Source: Photorhabdus caribbeanensis (GTDB lineage: Bacteria; Pseudomonadota; Gammaproteobacteria; Enterobacterales; Enterobacteriaceae). Taken from it: 35,187 bases of DNA. The notes beneath the pieces are model-generated. The model worked only from the letters and a program-made list of their open reading frames with translations. It did no database searches and had not been told where the DNA came from. A program made the translations under genes and the position numbers. Location: positions 1-35,187 of the forward strand of contig NZ_RCWB01000043.1 of assembly GCF_018448885.1 (NCBI RefSeq), written 5' to 3'. Positions 1-8,997 of this stretch are shown piece after piece (position 1 is the stretch's first letter; each line of letters starts with the position of its first letter).

Positions 1-99
1 GTGATTAAACAGAATACCAGTATAAAAGACAGTCAGGCGGCTAAACGTCGAAGAGCCATTTGGTCAGGGGAATTCCGTAGTCAACTTATCTTTGATTAA
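1..99 (+). CDS. Possible C-terminal end of a truncated ORF
   Basis: Frame 1 is open from the first base of the window to a TAA at 97-99. It encodes 32 residues ending in a basic stretch and then IWSGEFRSQLIFD. It could be the tail of a gene that starts outside the window, or a very short ORF starting at the GTG at position 1. I do not recognise it. The evidence is only an open frame next to the window edge, so this is weak. Confidence 0.2.
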   Translation: MIKQNTSIKDSQAAKRRRAIWSGEFRSQLIFD

Positions 100-190
100 A
101 TTAAATACAAAGTGGAATCCCGCCCTGAATAGTAAGGTAAGTAACTAATGATAGCTTGTAAAGAAGAGATGTTATTCAAGATAAAACTTT

Positions 191-262
191 TATGTTTGGA
201 TAACATTAGAATACAAACATAAGAGCACTGGTGTTAGTAAAACCACTAGGTTGTTACACCAG
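191..262. other. Two stem-loops upstream of the GNAT/ASCH pair
   Basis: Two inverted repeats lie just before the GNAT gene. TATGTTTG (191-198) pairs with CAAACATA (214-221), an 8 bp stem. CTGGTGT (228-234) pairs with ACACCAG (256-262), a 7 bp stem. Neither is followed by a T-tract, so they look more like leader or operator structures than a terminator. I see no other gene in 100-290. Confidence 0.3.
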
Positions 263-290
263 AACGAAAAATTACCCTTGTGGAGGCTAG

Positions 291-1352
291 ATGTTTATGG
301 ATAGTTTAAGATATGAAAAGTTCAGCTATTTCAATCATAATGACGATTTTTTCGACTCATTAAAAGAAAGTTATATTGAATTTCCTGATTGGTTAAATAA
401 GAAAGCTAGAAATAATGAATCAGCTTATGTATTGTATGATACTACTGGTAAAATAGAAGGGTTTCTTTATTTAAAACTTGAGAATAATGTTTCAGATGTT
501 GATCCTCCTTTACCTGGTAATACTCATCTTAAAATAGGTACATTTAAATTTGAATCAAAAGGGACATTACGTGGACAGCGTTTTATAAAGAAGGTATTCG
601 ATACAGCAATAGTGATGAAAGTTGATAATATCTATGTGACTGTTTTTGAAAAACATGATTACCTTATTCGCTTATTTGAAAAATATGGTTTCTATAAGCA
701 TGGCGAAAAACATACAGACAATGGTGTAGAGTTTGTATATGTTAGAGACTTAACATTGACAAATGGTGATATTCTTCTTGATTATCCGTTGATAGTTAAT
801 AAAGAAAAAAATAAATATTTATTATCAATATATCCAGAATTTCATACACGTCTTTTCCCTGATTCGCGGCTTTTCACTGAGTCACCTGATGTTGTTCGGG
901 ATGTTTCACATACTAATAGTATTCATAAAATATATATATGTGCAATGAAAGATGTTCTTCATATGAAGAGAGGGGATATTATTGTTATATATAGAACGGC
1001 TGATAAGCAAGGGCCAGCACGGTATAGATCTGTGATTAGTTCACTTTGCGTTGTTGAAGAAGTCAGGTGTATTAATGAGTTCTCAACGTTAGAAAGCTAT
1101 ATTGATTATTGTAGTAAATTTAGTGTCTTTAGTGAAAATGAATTAATTGAAAAATATAAAATAAGAAAGTACCCGTACATAATAAGATTTACTTATAATA
1201 TGGCTTTACCCAAAAGAATTATTCGTGATAGACTCATTAATGAAGTTGGTTTAAATAGTAGTGATTATTGGGGTATGATGAAATTAACCGATGATCAATT
1301 TAATAAAATCATCAAACTGAGTGAAGTTAATGAAAGTTTTATTATCAATTAA
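291..1352 (+). CDS. GNAT-family acetyltransferase with a C-terminal EVE/PUA-like region
   Basis: This 353-residue protein appears to have two halves. Residues about 1-150 look like a GNAT N-acetyltransferase fold: a region around LKIGTFKFESKGTLRGQRF resembles the acetyl-CoA-binding strand and loop, and LIRLFEKYGFYKHGE is the typical final strand/helix. Residues about 175-353 include YICAMKDVLHMKRGDIIVIY, which resembles EVE/PUA-like domains that bind modified nucleotides or RNA. A GGAGG at 282-286 precedes the ATG at 291; the ATG at 297 is an alternative. The gene overlaps the ASCH gene downstream, so they are probably translationally coupled. The GNAT call is fairly good. The domain name of the second half is tentative, and the substrate is unknown. 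Confidence 0.6.
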   Translation: MFMDSLRYEKFSYFNHNDDFFDSLKESYIEFPDWLNKKARNNESAYVLYDTTGKIEGFLYLKLENNVSDVDPPLPGNTHLKIGTFKFESKGTLRGQRFIKKVFDTAIVMKVDNIYVTVFEKHDYLIRLFEKYGFYKHGEKHTDNGVEFVYVRDLTLTNGDILLDYPLIVNKEKNKYLLSIYPEFHTRLFPDSRLFTESPDVVRDVSHTNSIHKIYICAMKDVLHMKRGDIIVIYRTADKQGPARYRSVISSLCVVEEVRCINEFSTLESYIDYCSKFSVFSENELIEKYKIRKYPYIIRFTYNMALPKRIIRDRLINEVGLNSSDYWGMMKLTDDQFNKIIKLSEVNESFIIN

Positions 1353-1707
1353 GCCTGAATATGTTGATAGAATACTTGATGGTTCAAAGAAATTTGAATT
1401 TAGGAAAGTTGCTTTTAAGAATAATCAAGTTCAATCCGTTGTTATATATGCAACTATGCCGATAGGAATGATTGTCGGTGAGTTTGAAATTAAAGAGATC
1501 ATTTCTAACTCTCCTTCCGTTGTATGGGAAATGACTCATAAATTTGCAGGTACAACGAAGGATTTTTTTGATAGTTATTTTGAGGGAAGAGAAAAGGCTG
1601 TCGCAATTAGTATTGGTAATGTTAAAAAATACGATAAGCCTTTGCCTTTAAATATGCTTGGTCAAGGGATAACAGCGCCTCAATCTTATCGTTACTTATC
1701 TGCATGA
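1330..1707 (+). CDS. ASCH-domain protein
   Basis: This is a small single-domain protein of about 125 residues. It starts with the ASCH pattern of a leading beta strand (VLLSIKPEYVDRIL) followed by the family signature GxKxxExR, seen here as GSKKFEFR. ASCH domains belong to the PUA-like superfamily and are predicted to bind RNA or modified nucleotides; some members hydrolyse modified nucleosides. The ATG at 1330 is preferred, with a purine-rich GAGTGAAG upstream. A GTG at 1321 is in frame and possible. Either start lies inside the end of the GNAT-EVE gene, so the two are co-expressed. Its biochemical role here cannot be deduced. Confidence 0.75.
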   Translation: MKVLLSIKPEYVDRILDGSKKFEFRKVAFKNNQVQSVVIYATMPIGMIVGEFEIKEIISNSPSVVWEMTHKFAGTTKDFFDSYFEGREKAVAISIGNVKKYDKPLPLNMLGQGITAPQSYRYLSA

Positions 1708-1740
1708 GGTTTGCTCTACCAATAGGGGTATTGCTCTGTC

Positions 1741-1865
1741 TATCTCCTATGGATTTCAAGATACATCGCAACGGCAAGGGAGCGAATCCCCGGGAACATA
1801 GATAATTATGTTACCGGGGTGAGTGAGTGCAGCCACAAAAGGCAACTTGAAAGATAACGGGTATA
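1741..1865 (-). repeat. ERIC element, copy 1
   Basis: A 125 bp intergenic repeat whose reverse complement matches the element at 24496-24622 along its full length, with scattered substitutions and a 2 bp deletion. It has the hallmarks of the enterobacterial ERIC (IRU) family: an end reading ACGGGTATA, an internal CCCCGGG...CCGGGGTGAG inverted repeat, and a total length near 127 bp. It fills the gap between the ASCH gene and the 3' end of qor. Confidence 0.9.
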
Positions 1866-1907
1866 TTAGGCTTGCATGGCTTAGTTAATAACCCACTTAT
1901 CTCACCA

Positions 1908-2891
1908 TTAAGGGATCAGTAAACTTGATCCTTGCGTTGCCCGACTTTCCAGAATCTGATGTGCCCTTGTCGCTTCATTTAGCGGGAACTTCTGATTTTC
2001 TGGTACGTCCACATTAATTTTGCTGCTGGCAATCAGATCAAATAATTCTTTGCTCGCCTCATCTAACTCTTCGCGCGTTGAAATATAGCCGGCGATAGAA
2101 GGGCGGGTAACGAACAGAGAGCCTTTCTGATTTAAAATCCCCAAATCAACACCGGTAACTGGCCCGGATGCATTGCCAAAGCTAACCATTAATCCGTGGC
2201 GTTTCAGGCAATCCAGTGAATCCAGCCAGGTCGATTTACCAACAGAATCATAAACTACACCGACTTTTTCGCCGTTGGTGATTTCATAAATTCGTTCGAC
2301 AATATTTTCACGGTTATAGTTAATAACCTGCCATGCACCGGCATCTTTAGCGCGTTGTACTTTCTCTTCAGAACCGACTGTTCCAATCAGTTTTGCACCC
2401 AAAGCTTTTGCCCATTGGCAGGCAATTAGCCCAACGCCACCGGCGGCGGCATGAAACAAAAAGGGTTCGCCGGACTGGATTTTGTAGGTACGGCGTAGAA
2501 GATAGTAGACTGTCAGCCCTTTTAGGAAAGAAGCAGCAGCTTGTTCGAAGGAGATGGTATCTGGCAGAACAGCGACTTTGTTTTCCGCGACATTGTGCAC
2601 TTCACTGTAAGCGCCTAAAGTTGATTGCGCATAAACTACCCTGTCACCCACTTTTATGGTCGTCACAGCGGAACCCACTTTGGTCACTACGCCTGCGGCC
2701 TCAGTGCCCAGACCGCTTGGTAATTGTGCCGGTGGGTATAGCCCGCTACGAATATAAGTGTCGATGTAATTGATTCCAATCGCTCTATTTTCTACTTGTA
2801 CTTCATCGTCAGCAGGAGCTCTGGGGGTGAATTCACAATATTGCAGGACCTCAGGGCCGCCAATAGAGGAAAATTCGATATGTTTTGCCAT
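1908..2891 (-). CDS. qor: NADPH:quinone oxidoreductase
   Basis: This 327-residue protein is a zinc-independent medium-chain dehydrogenase/reductase of the zeta-crystallin/Qor type, the same length as E. coli QorA. It reduces quinones with NADPH in the cytosol. The N-terminal catalytic fold has GINYIDTYIRSGLY and GTEAAGVV. The Rossmann nucleotide-binding motif is AAAGGVG at about residues 148-154. The catalytic-zinc cysteine of the alcohol dehydrogenases is absent, as expected for this subgroup. It is divergent from dnaB, the arrangement seen in E. coli and relatives, which supports the assignment. Confidence 0.95.
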   Translation of the reverse strand: MAKHIEFSSIGGPEVLQYCEFTPRAPADDEVQVENRAIGINYIDTYIRSGLYPPAQLPSGLGTEAAGVVTKVGSAVTTIKVGDRVVYAQSTLGAYSEVHNVAENKVAVLPDTISFEQAAASFLKGLTVYYLLRRTYKIQSGEPFLFHAAAGGVGLIACQWAKALGAKLIGTVGSEEKVQRAKDAGAWQVINYNRENIVERIYEITNGEKVGVVYDSVGKSTWLDSLDCLKRHGLMVSFGNASGPVTGVDLGILNQKGSLFVTRPSIAGYISTREELDEASKELFDLIASSKINVDVPENQKFPLNEATRAHQILESRATQGSSLLIP

Positions 2892-3060
2892 GACTCAACC
2901 TCATCAATGTAAGGGGAATGTATGCACGTAGTAATTGAATTCATTGTAAATGGGCTTTAATGTGCCAGAAATAATTACAAACTATATGTAATTACTCAAG
3001 GCACTTCATAGCGTATACTCTGTGCTGTTGTAAATTTATCAGTGGATTATTGCGGGATTC

Positions 3061-4470
3061 ATGGCGGGAAAAAAATCAACTCACAACAAAATGGCTGAAC
3101 CAAAAGATCGCCAAATGGAAGGGCTGAAACTTCCGCCACACTCTTTGGAAGCAGAGCAGTCTGTGTTAGGTGGTTTAATGCTAGACAACGAACGTTGGGA
3201 TAATGTTTCCGAACGTGTTACTAGCAATGATTTTTTCAGCCGCCCACATCGGCGCATTTTTGCTGAAATGCAGCGGTTGTTGGAGATGGGTAATCCCATC
3301 GACCTGATTACATTATCGGAATCCCTTGAGCAGAGTGGGGAGCTGAATAATGTAGGGGGCTTTGCTTATCTGGCTGAATTATCTAAAAATACGCCAAGTG
3401 CGGCTAACATTAATGCTTATGCGGATATTGTCCGCGAACGTGCTGTTGTCCGCGAGATGATCGCTGTCGCAAATGAAATTGCAGATGCAGGTTATGATCC
3501 TCAAGGCAGGAGCAGCGAAGAATTATTGGATCTGGCCGAATCACGGGTGTTCCAGATCGCTGAAAATCGCGCCAGTAAAGATGAAGGGCCGAAAGGAATA
3601 GAACAGATCCTTGAAGAAACCGTCGAGCGGATTGAGCAACTCTATCAACGTCCTCATGATGGTGTCACCGGTGTTTCAACCGGTTATCAGGATCTGGATA
3701 AGAAAACCGCAGGCTTACAAAAATCAGACTTGATCATTGTGGCTGCGCGTCCTTCTATGGGTAAAACCACTTTTGCCATGAACCTGTGTGAAAACGCAGC
3801 CATGATGCAGGACAAGCCTGTTTTGATCTTTAGTCTTGAGATGCCCGGCAACCAGATCATGATGCGTATGCTGGCATCCCTTTCACGGGTGGATCAAACC
3901 CGTATCCGTACCGGTCAGCTTGATGATGAAGACTGGGCGCGGATCTCCAGTACGATGGGGATATTGCTGGAAAAACGCAATATGTACATTGATGATTCGT
4001 CTGGCCTGACGCCTACCGAAGTCCGTTCCCGCGCTCGGCGCGTCTTCCGCGAAAATGGTGGATTAAGTCTGATCATGATCGACTACCTGCAATTAATGCG
4101 GGTTCCGGCCTTATCCGATAATCGTACTTTGGAAATTGCGGAGATTTCCCGTTCACTCAAAGCCTTGGCTAAAGAGCTTCAAGTGCCGGTGGTTGCACTT
4201 TCTCAGCTCAACCGTAGCCTTGAGCAGCGGGCAGATAAGCGCCCGGTTAACTCTGATTTACGTGAATCCGGCTCTATTGAGCAGGATGCCGACCTCATTA
4301 TGTTTATCTATCGTGACGAGGTTTACCATGAGAATAGCGACATGAAAGGTGTAGCTGAAATCATTCTTGGTAAGCAGCGTAACGGTCCAATCGGTACAGT
4401 TCGTCTAACGTTTAATGGTCAATGGTCGCGGTTTGATAACTATGCCGGACCAAGTTATGACGACGAATAA
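3061..4470 (+). CDS. dnaB: Replicative DNA helicase DnaB
   Basis: This 469-residue hexameric helicase unwinds DNA ahead of the replication fork and interacts with DnaG primase and DnaC. The N-terminal DnaG-interacting domain begins around PHSLEAEQSVLGGLML. A linker helix follows, then the RecA-like domain with Walker A RPSMGKTTF (Lys at residue 235), the Walker B region LIMIDYLQLM, and the C-terminal SQLNRSLEQR and RESGSIEQDADLI blocks. The sequence is collinear with E. coli DnaB (471 aa) and ends in the same YDDE. It is followed 39 bp later by alr in the same direction. No inteins or truncation are seen. Confidence 0.98.
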   Translation: MAGKKSTHNKMAEPKDRQMEGLKLPPHSLEAEQSVLGGLMLDNERWDNVSERVTSNDFFSRPHRRIFAEMQRLLEMGNPIDLITLSESLEQSGELNNVGGFAYLAELSKNTPSAANINAYADIVRERAVVREMIAVANEIADAGYDPQGRSSEELLDLAESRVFQIAENRASKDEGPKGIEQILEETVERIEQLYQRPHDGVTGVSTGYQDLDKKTAGLQKSDLIIVAARPSMGKTTFAMNLCENAAMMQDKPVLIFSLEMPGNQIMMRMLASLSRVDQTRIRTGQLDDEDWARISSTMGILLEKRNMYIDDSSGLTPTEVRSRARRVFRENGGLSLIMIDYLQLMRVPALSDNRTLEIAEISRSLKALAKELQVPVVALSQLNRSLEQRADKRPVNSDLRESGSIEQDADLIMFIYRDEVYHENSDMKGVAEIILGKQRNGPIGTVRLTFNGQWSRFDNYAGPSYDDE

Positions 4471-4509
4471 GTATTAACCACCAAAGAATTAATCAATTTA
4501 AGGAATAGA

Positions 4510-5589
4510 ATGAAAGCGGCAACCGCAATTATTGACCGCCGCGCTCTGCGACATAACTTGCAACGGGTAAGGGAGATTGCTCCTAAAAGCAACTTGATTG
4601 CAGTTGTGAAAGCAAACGCTTACGGCCACGGTTTACTGGAGACAGCACATACGCTGGACGACGCTGATTGCTTCGGTGTAGCGCGAATTGGTGAAGCATT
4701 GACATTGCGTCATGGTGGTATCGTCAAACCGATTCTGTTACTGGAAGGATGCTTTGATGCGACTGACCTGCCAGTACTGGTTGCTAACCATATTGAAACG
4801 GTGGTTCACAGCATTGAACAGTTGGAAGCACTGGAGCAGGCTAAGTTATCTTATCCGGTAAAAGTATGGATGAAACTGGATAGCGGGATGCATCGCTTAG
4901 GTGTAAGGCCGGAAGATGCCGAAGAATTTTATCAACGGTTAAGTCGTTGTAAAAATGTACAGCAGCCTGTCAATATTGTTAGCCATTTTGGCCGTGCTGA
5001 TGAGCCAACGGTAGACACAACTTGCCGGCAGATAGCTTGTTTTCAGGCTTTTTGTGCGGACAAACCGGGAGAAAAATCTATTGATGCATCGGGAGGTATC
5101 CTGTTGTGGCCGGAAGTTCATCAAGATTGGGTACGTCCTGGGTTGATGATGTATGGTGTATCACCATTGTCTGATAAAACGGCCACGGATTTTAACTTGA
5201 TTCCAGCAATGACCTTAAAGTCGAGCTTAATTGCTGTTCGTAAGCATAAAGCTGGCGAGTCGGTTGGCTATGGTGGGACTTGGGTTAGTGAACGTGATAC
5301 TCGTCTTGGGGTTGTGGCTATCGGTTATGGTGATGGTTATCCGCGCAGTGCGCCTACGGGAACACCAATATATATTAATGGCCGTGAAGTGCCGATTGCT
5401 GGCCGAGTCTCGATGGATATGATCTCTGTTGATTTGGGGCCGGATGCGACAGATAAAGTGGGTGATGAAGTGGTGCTCTGGGGAGATGTGCTGCCGGTGG
5501 AACGGATTGCTGAATGCACTGGTATCATTGCTTATGAGCTGGTGACTAAGCTCACTTCCAGAGTGGTGATGGAATACTTGGACGAATAA
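4510..5589 (+). CDS. alr: Alanine racemase, biosynthetic
   Basis: This PLP-dependent fold-type III enzyme interconverts L- and D-alanine for peptidoglycan synthesis. At 359 residues it has the normal length. The PLP-binding lysine is K34 in [10 protein letters not shown], and the catalytic tyrosine is Y254 in SVGYGGTW. Other family blocks include [10 protein letters not shown] and [10 protein letters not shown]. An AGGAAT lies just upstream of the ATG. The gene sits between dnaB and tyrB, the standard enterobacterial order, which favours the housekeeping Alr over the catabolic DadX. Confidence 0.97.
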   Translation: MKAATAIIDRRALRHNLQRVREIAPKSNLIAVVKANAYGHGLLETAHTLDDADCFGVARIGEALTLRHGGIVKPILLLEGCFDATDLPVLVANHIETVVHSIEQLEALEQAKLSYPVKVWMKLDSGMHRLGVRPEDAEEFYQRLSRCKNVQQPVNIVSHFGRADEPTVDTTCRQIACFQAFCADKPGEKSIDASGGILLWPEVHQDWVRPGLMMYGVSPLSDKTATDFNLIPAMTLKSSLIAVRKHKAGESVGYGGTWVSERDTRLGVVAIGYGDGYPRSAPTGTPIYINGREVPIAGRVSMDMISVDLGPDATDKVGDEVVLWGDVLPVERIAECTGIIAYELVTKLTSRVVMEYLDE

Positions 5590-5642
5590 TGTTGTAGATT
5601 ATATTGTTTATTAAATAACTAACTGATAAGGAGTAGAGCCTG

Positions 5643-6845
5643 ATGTTCCAGAATGTTGATGCTTATGCTGGTGATCCTATTCTTTCGCTGGCTGAAGAAT
5701 TCAAAAAAGATCCTCGTGCGGAAAAAGTTAATCTGAGCATCGGGCTGTATTACGATGAGCAGGGTGTGACTCCGCAATTGCAGGCGGTAGCTACCGCAGA
5801 AGAACAACTTAGAGCGTTGTCACAGACTGCTTCTCTTTATCTGCCGATGGAGGGATTGGAATCGTATCGTCTTGCGGTTCAGGAACTGTTATTTGGTAAA
5901 GATCATCCGGTGTTGAAACAGCGGATAGTGGCAACGATTCAATCATTAGGCGGTTCTGGCGCTCTTAAAATTGGAGCTGATTTTTTGCATCGTTATTTCC
6001 CTGATTCAGAAGTGTGGTGCAGTGATCCAACTTGGGAAAACCACGCAGCTATTTTTGCGGGGGCTGGCATTAAGGTGAACTATTACCCTTATTTTGATAC
6101 ACAGACTAAAGGGGTAAAATTCAATGAAATGCTGGAAACATTCAGGAAATTGCCGGCAAAAAGCATTATTGTGATGCACCCTTGTTGCCATAATCCAACC
6201 GGTTCGGATCTGACCTATGATCAATGGGATCAAGTTGTTCAGATTGTTAAAGAGAGAGAATTACTGCCATTCCTTGATCTTGCTTATCAGGGGCTTGCGG
6301 ATGGGATGGAAAAAGATGCTTATGCCATTCGTGCTATGGCGACAGCCGGTTTGCCTTGTCTGGTGAGCAACTCTTTCTCCAAAATATTTTCTATGTATGG
6401 TGAGCGAGTAGGTGGCTTGTCTGTTATTTGTGATGACGAGCAGACCAAAGAGCGGGTATTGGGGCAGTTGAAAGCGGGTGTGCGTCGCGTCTACTCTAGC
6501 CCACCGAATTTTGGTGCACAGGTTGTGGCGAAAGTACTGACTGATCCTGCTTTGAAGGCACAATGGTTAACAGAAGTTGAGCATATGCGCTTGCGTATTT
6601 TGGAAATGCGCACGGTGCTGGTGGATGCTCTGAAAACCGCATTACCAGAGAAAAACTTTGAGTATTTTCTGAAACAGCGCGGGATGTTCAGCTATACCGG
6701 TTTTAGCCAGAAACAGGTGGATCGCTTGCGCCAAGAATTTGCTGTTTATCTGGTCGGTAATGGCCGAGTCTGTATGGCGGGCGTCAACCATCGTAATGTT
6801 GCACGTATTGCTGAAACATTTGCGGCGGTAAATAATAGATTCTAA
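5643..6845 (+). CDS. tyrB: Aromatic-amino-acid aminotransferase
   Basis: This 400-residue class I PLP aminotransferase carries out the last step of tyrosine and phenylalanine synthesis and also acts on aspartate and branched-chain keto acids. The Schiff-base lysine is K247 in [16 protein letters not shown]. The cofactor and substrate blocks [21 protein letters not shown] and SSPPNFGAQ match E. coli TyrB closely (397 aa). A ribosome site AAGGAG (5628-5633) precedes the ATG. It closes the dnaB-alr-tyrB run and is followed by a stem-loop. In E. coli the next genes toward uvrA are aphA, yjbQ and yjbR; here an accessory block replaces them. Confidence 0.96.
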   Translation: MFQNVDAYAGDPILSLAEEFKKDPRAEKVNLSIGLYYDEQGVTPQLQAVATAEEQLRALSQTASLYLPMEGLESYRLAVQELLFGKDHPVLKQRIVATIQSLGGSGALKIGADFLHRYFPDSEVWCSDPTWENHAAIFAGAGIKVNYYPYFDTQTKGVKFNEMLETFRKLPAKSIIVMHPCCHNPTGSDLTYDQWDQVVQIVKERELLPFLDLAYQGLADGMEKDAYAIRAMATAGLPCLVSNSFSKIFSMYGERVGGLSVICDDEQTKERVLGQLKAGVRRVYSSPPNFGAQVVAKVLTDPALKAQWLTEVEHMRLRILEMRTVLVDALKTALPEKNFEYFLKQRGMFSYTGFSQKQVDRLRQEFAVYLVGNGRVCMAGVNHRNVARIAETFAAVNNRF

Positions 6846-6911
6846 TATAAATAATCTGTTATTGATGATAATGATCGATAATTTGTAGAATAGCAGTACA
6901 TCTCTTTTTAG

Positions 6912-6936
6912 AAGCGCACCATAATATGGTGCGCTT
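6912..6936 (+). terminator. Stem-loop terminator after tyrB
   Basis: A perfect 11 bp stem, AAGCGCACCAT paired with ATGGTGCGCTT around a 3 nt loop, lies 66 bp after the tyrB stop. The following bases are only moderately T-rich, so termination may be weak or assisted, but the position and stem strength fit a terminator. Confidence 0.7.
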
Positions 6937-7055
6937 GCTTTATGATTCAACTAATTGAATTTTAATATTTTTATTCTTATATTTTTTCAGCCTGCAATTA
7001 TTAGTGAAACTAGTAACTGATATCACTAATCTTAAATAGCGTTTACTATTACATA

Positions 7056-7074
7056 AATAATGATAATCATTATT
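7056..7074. promoter_or_regulatory. Fur box upstream of the bacteriocin gene
   Basis: AATAATGATAATCATTATT matches the 19 bp Fur consensus GATAATGATAATCATTATC at 17 of 19 positions; only the two outer bases differ. It is almost perfectly palindromic and lies 20 bp upstream of the proposed -35 element of the bacteriocin promoter. It predicts iron-dependent control. Whether Fur represses from this distance would need testing. Confidence 0.75.
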
Positions 7075-7093
7075 ACTTGAGATAAATCTGTTT

Positions 7094-7122
7094 TTGCTCT
7101 AATTTTCTGTTTGCATATACAG
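7094..7122 (+). promoter_or_regulatory. Bacteriocin promoter overlapped by a LexA (SOS) box
   Basis: The 16-mer CTGTTTGCATATACAG at 7107-7122 has the invariant CTGT-N8-ACAG LexA core and matches the SOS consensus at 13 of 16 positions. It overlaps a plausible sigma-70 promoter: -35 TTGCTC at 7094-7099, a 16 bp spacer, and -10 TATACA at 7116-7121. LexA bound here would block transcription of the bacteriocin gene, whose ATG is at 7164. This is the usual logic of colicin and pyocin operons. Confidence 0.75.
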
Positions 7123-7163
7123 TGATTCTGTGTGCTTTTTATTTGATAAAAGAGGAGAATACG

Positions 7164-8921
7164 ATGGGTGAGGGAGATAGAAAGGACTATGACCATAATA
7201 TGCAGATGGTAAGTAGTAAAGGAGGGGACGGAGAGGCTCTAGCTAATCATGACACAATGACTGTGACATCAGATCGTAGTTCTGATCGAGGATGGGGAGG
7301 TGGCGGTGGAAACTCAGGAAATAATGAACGGGTTGACCGTACAGGAAAAAATAAGGGGGTGAATCTATCCTTGTTTCCAGAGGCACAGGCATCAGCGGCT
7401 ATCGGCGCTCAGCCGATGAACATTGCTCTAATTGATGGGCTGTGGGGATTTACATTATTCCAAAAGCAGATAGCTGGCACTGTGAGTTCAATATTAGCAC
7501 GATTGGCAAGTGTTGCATTGGACGCTGCACCCTATGCAGGACGTTTTGCTGGTGTGGCAGTAGGAGCTATGTGGCCGAAGAGTTTAGACGTACCTGAAGA
7601 TGCAAAGTTTAAGGCAGAACGGCAGAGGATGATTATTCAGGCAATGCAAGCCAGTCAGGTTACAAAAATGCCAGTATCTAAGCTAGCTACAATGTCCAGT
7701 GTAGTCACTGATATTCAAGTACAGGATGTCATTGAGAAAGATAAGCAGACATTGGCAATTGTTAGAACATCGACTAAAGCTGTGAATGTGCCTGTAGTTA
7801 AAGCGGAAAAAACTAGACGACAGAATGTTTTTACCGCAAAAGTGGTTCCGGGTATGCCTCCAGTGCATATCAGAATAAGTGATCCTCCAAGAAGAAATAT
7901 ATTTAGTAGAAAAGAGGTGACACCTGTAGCTAATGTGCCAGTCACATCATATACACCCACGCCGGTTAAAAATACGGTAGATGCAATTGTCCATTTTCCG
8001 GTGGGTTCAAATGCAGAGCCAGTGTATGTTTCAGTGACGACAGTACTGAAACCGGAAGAAATGAAAAAACAGGCCGCAGAAGCGAAGAGGCAGCAGGAAA
8101 AGTGGGAGAAAGAACATCCTGTTGAAGCAGCGGAACGGCGACTTTATGAAGCAGAACAAGTATTCAAACCGCTTGATAAAATTTATCAGGAAAAGCTGAA
8201 GATATTAAACCAAGTAAAGAATACGCCGGAAGGAAAAGCGTTGGCAGATCCTGTAAAAAATCCACTTGTTTATACAAAGGATATTGAGATAGATGGGAAG
8301 AAACTTAAAGTAGAGATAAAAACGGATGACAAAAAAGGTTTGGATATTCTTTTAAAAGAAGGCGTAAAAGCATACATGTTAGCTATGACGCGTTCAGATT
8401 TTGAGAAATTGCAGGGTATTAAAGATTCTAAAGAGGCTCAATTACAAACGAGTGCAGCACTTTTAAAAGCGATACACTATGAACGTTTTGGTCATCGGTT
8501 GTTAGACGCTTGGAAGAAAACAAATCCAGTGCAAAGGGAATTTAACATTGCAATGGAAAACCGTAAAAAAGCGGAACAGGCAAAAAGTGAGGCAGAAGAG
8601 AACCTGGATAAGGTAAAAGAAAAGAATAAATCTAAAAACTTAGTTATTGATGATAAAATACGTGATCAGATATCTAGTCGTGGATGGACTGAAAAAGATA
8701 TTAAAGATGTTGTTGCAAAAGGACCAACTGGAAAATCAACAGATAATCGTCGACCTAATAAAACGCCAGATAAATTAGGAAGGAATGATACAGCGACAGT
8801 ATATGGTACTCCTCCGAATGGATATATAGTAGTAAATGATAGAACGGGAGAAGTTACTCAGATAGCTGATAAAACGGACTCTGGTTGGAATGCTGATAGT
8901 CGAATTAAGTGGAGTAAATAA
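7164..8921 (+). CDS. S-type pyocin/colicin with a colicin E5-like tRNA anticodon nuclease domain
   Basis: This 585-residue bacteriocin starts at the ATG at 7164 behind AGGAG (7152-7156). Residues 30-34 read DTMTV, like the TonB box of TonB-dependent colicins, followed by a Gly-rich stretch (43-49). The middle contains an S-type pyocin segment (IVHFPVGSNAEPVYVSV, about residues 280-300) and a charged coiled-coil region (about 305-345). The last 90 residues (496-585) closely match the colicin E5 ribonuclease domain, with RGWTEKDIK, LGRND, ATVYG and VVNDRTGEVTQI. The E5 catalytic pair, Lys and Arg eight residues apart, is present as K498 and R506. E5 cuts the queuosine-type anticodons of Tyr, His, Asn and Asp tRNAs. 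The immunity gene follows. The receptor is unknown. Confidence 0.9.
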   Translation: MGEGDRKDYDHNMQMVSSKGGDGEALANHDTMTVTSDRSSDRGWGGGGGNSGNNERVDRTGKNKGVNLSLFPEAQASAAIGAQPMNIALIDGLWGFTLFQKQIAGTVSSILARLASVALDAAPYAGRFAGVAVGAMWPKSLDVPEDAKFKAERQRMIIQAMQASQVTKMPVSKLATMSSVVTDIQVQDVIEKDKQTLAIVRTSTKAVNVPVVKAEKTRRQNVFTAKVVPGMPPVHIRISDPPRRNIFSRKEVTPVANVPVTSYTPTPVKNTVDAIVHFPVGSNAEPVYVSVTTVLKPEEMKKQAAEAKRQQEKWEKEHPVEAAERRLYEAEQVFKPLDKIYQEKLKILNQVKNTPEGKALADPVKNPLVYTKDIEIDGKKLKVEIKTDDKKGLDILLKEGVKAYMLAMTRSDFEKLQGIKDSKEAQLQTSAALLKAIHYERFGHRLLDAWKKTNPVQREFNIAMENRKKAEQAKSEAEENLDKVKEKNKSKNLVIDDKIRDQISSRGWTEKDIKDVVAKGPTGKSTDNRRPNKTPDKLGRNDTATVYGTPPNGYIVVNDRTGEVTQIADKTDSGWNADSRIKWSK

Positions 8922-8997
8922 AATGAGTATATCTATAGATAAGTTACGTGTTTATACTAATCCTAATGAATTTTTTACCTTAGGTGGAAGCGTGATA

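Noticed and set aside
7715-7960. Minus-strand frame inside the bacteriocin gene
   Set aside because: It is antisense to an intact gene and has no ribosome site or known motif.
8923-8997. Longer N-terminus for the immunity protein from the ATG at 8923
   Set aside because: It has a usable ribosome site, but similarity to ImmE5 starts exactly at the ATG at 8998, which also has a good site; kept only as an alternative.
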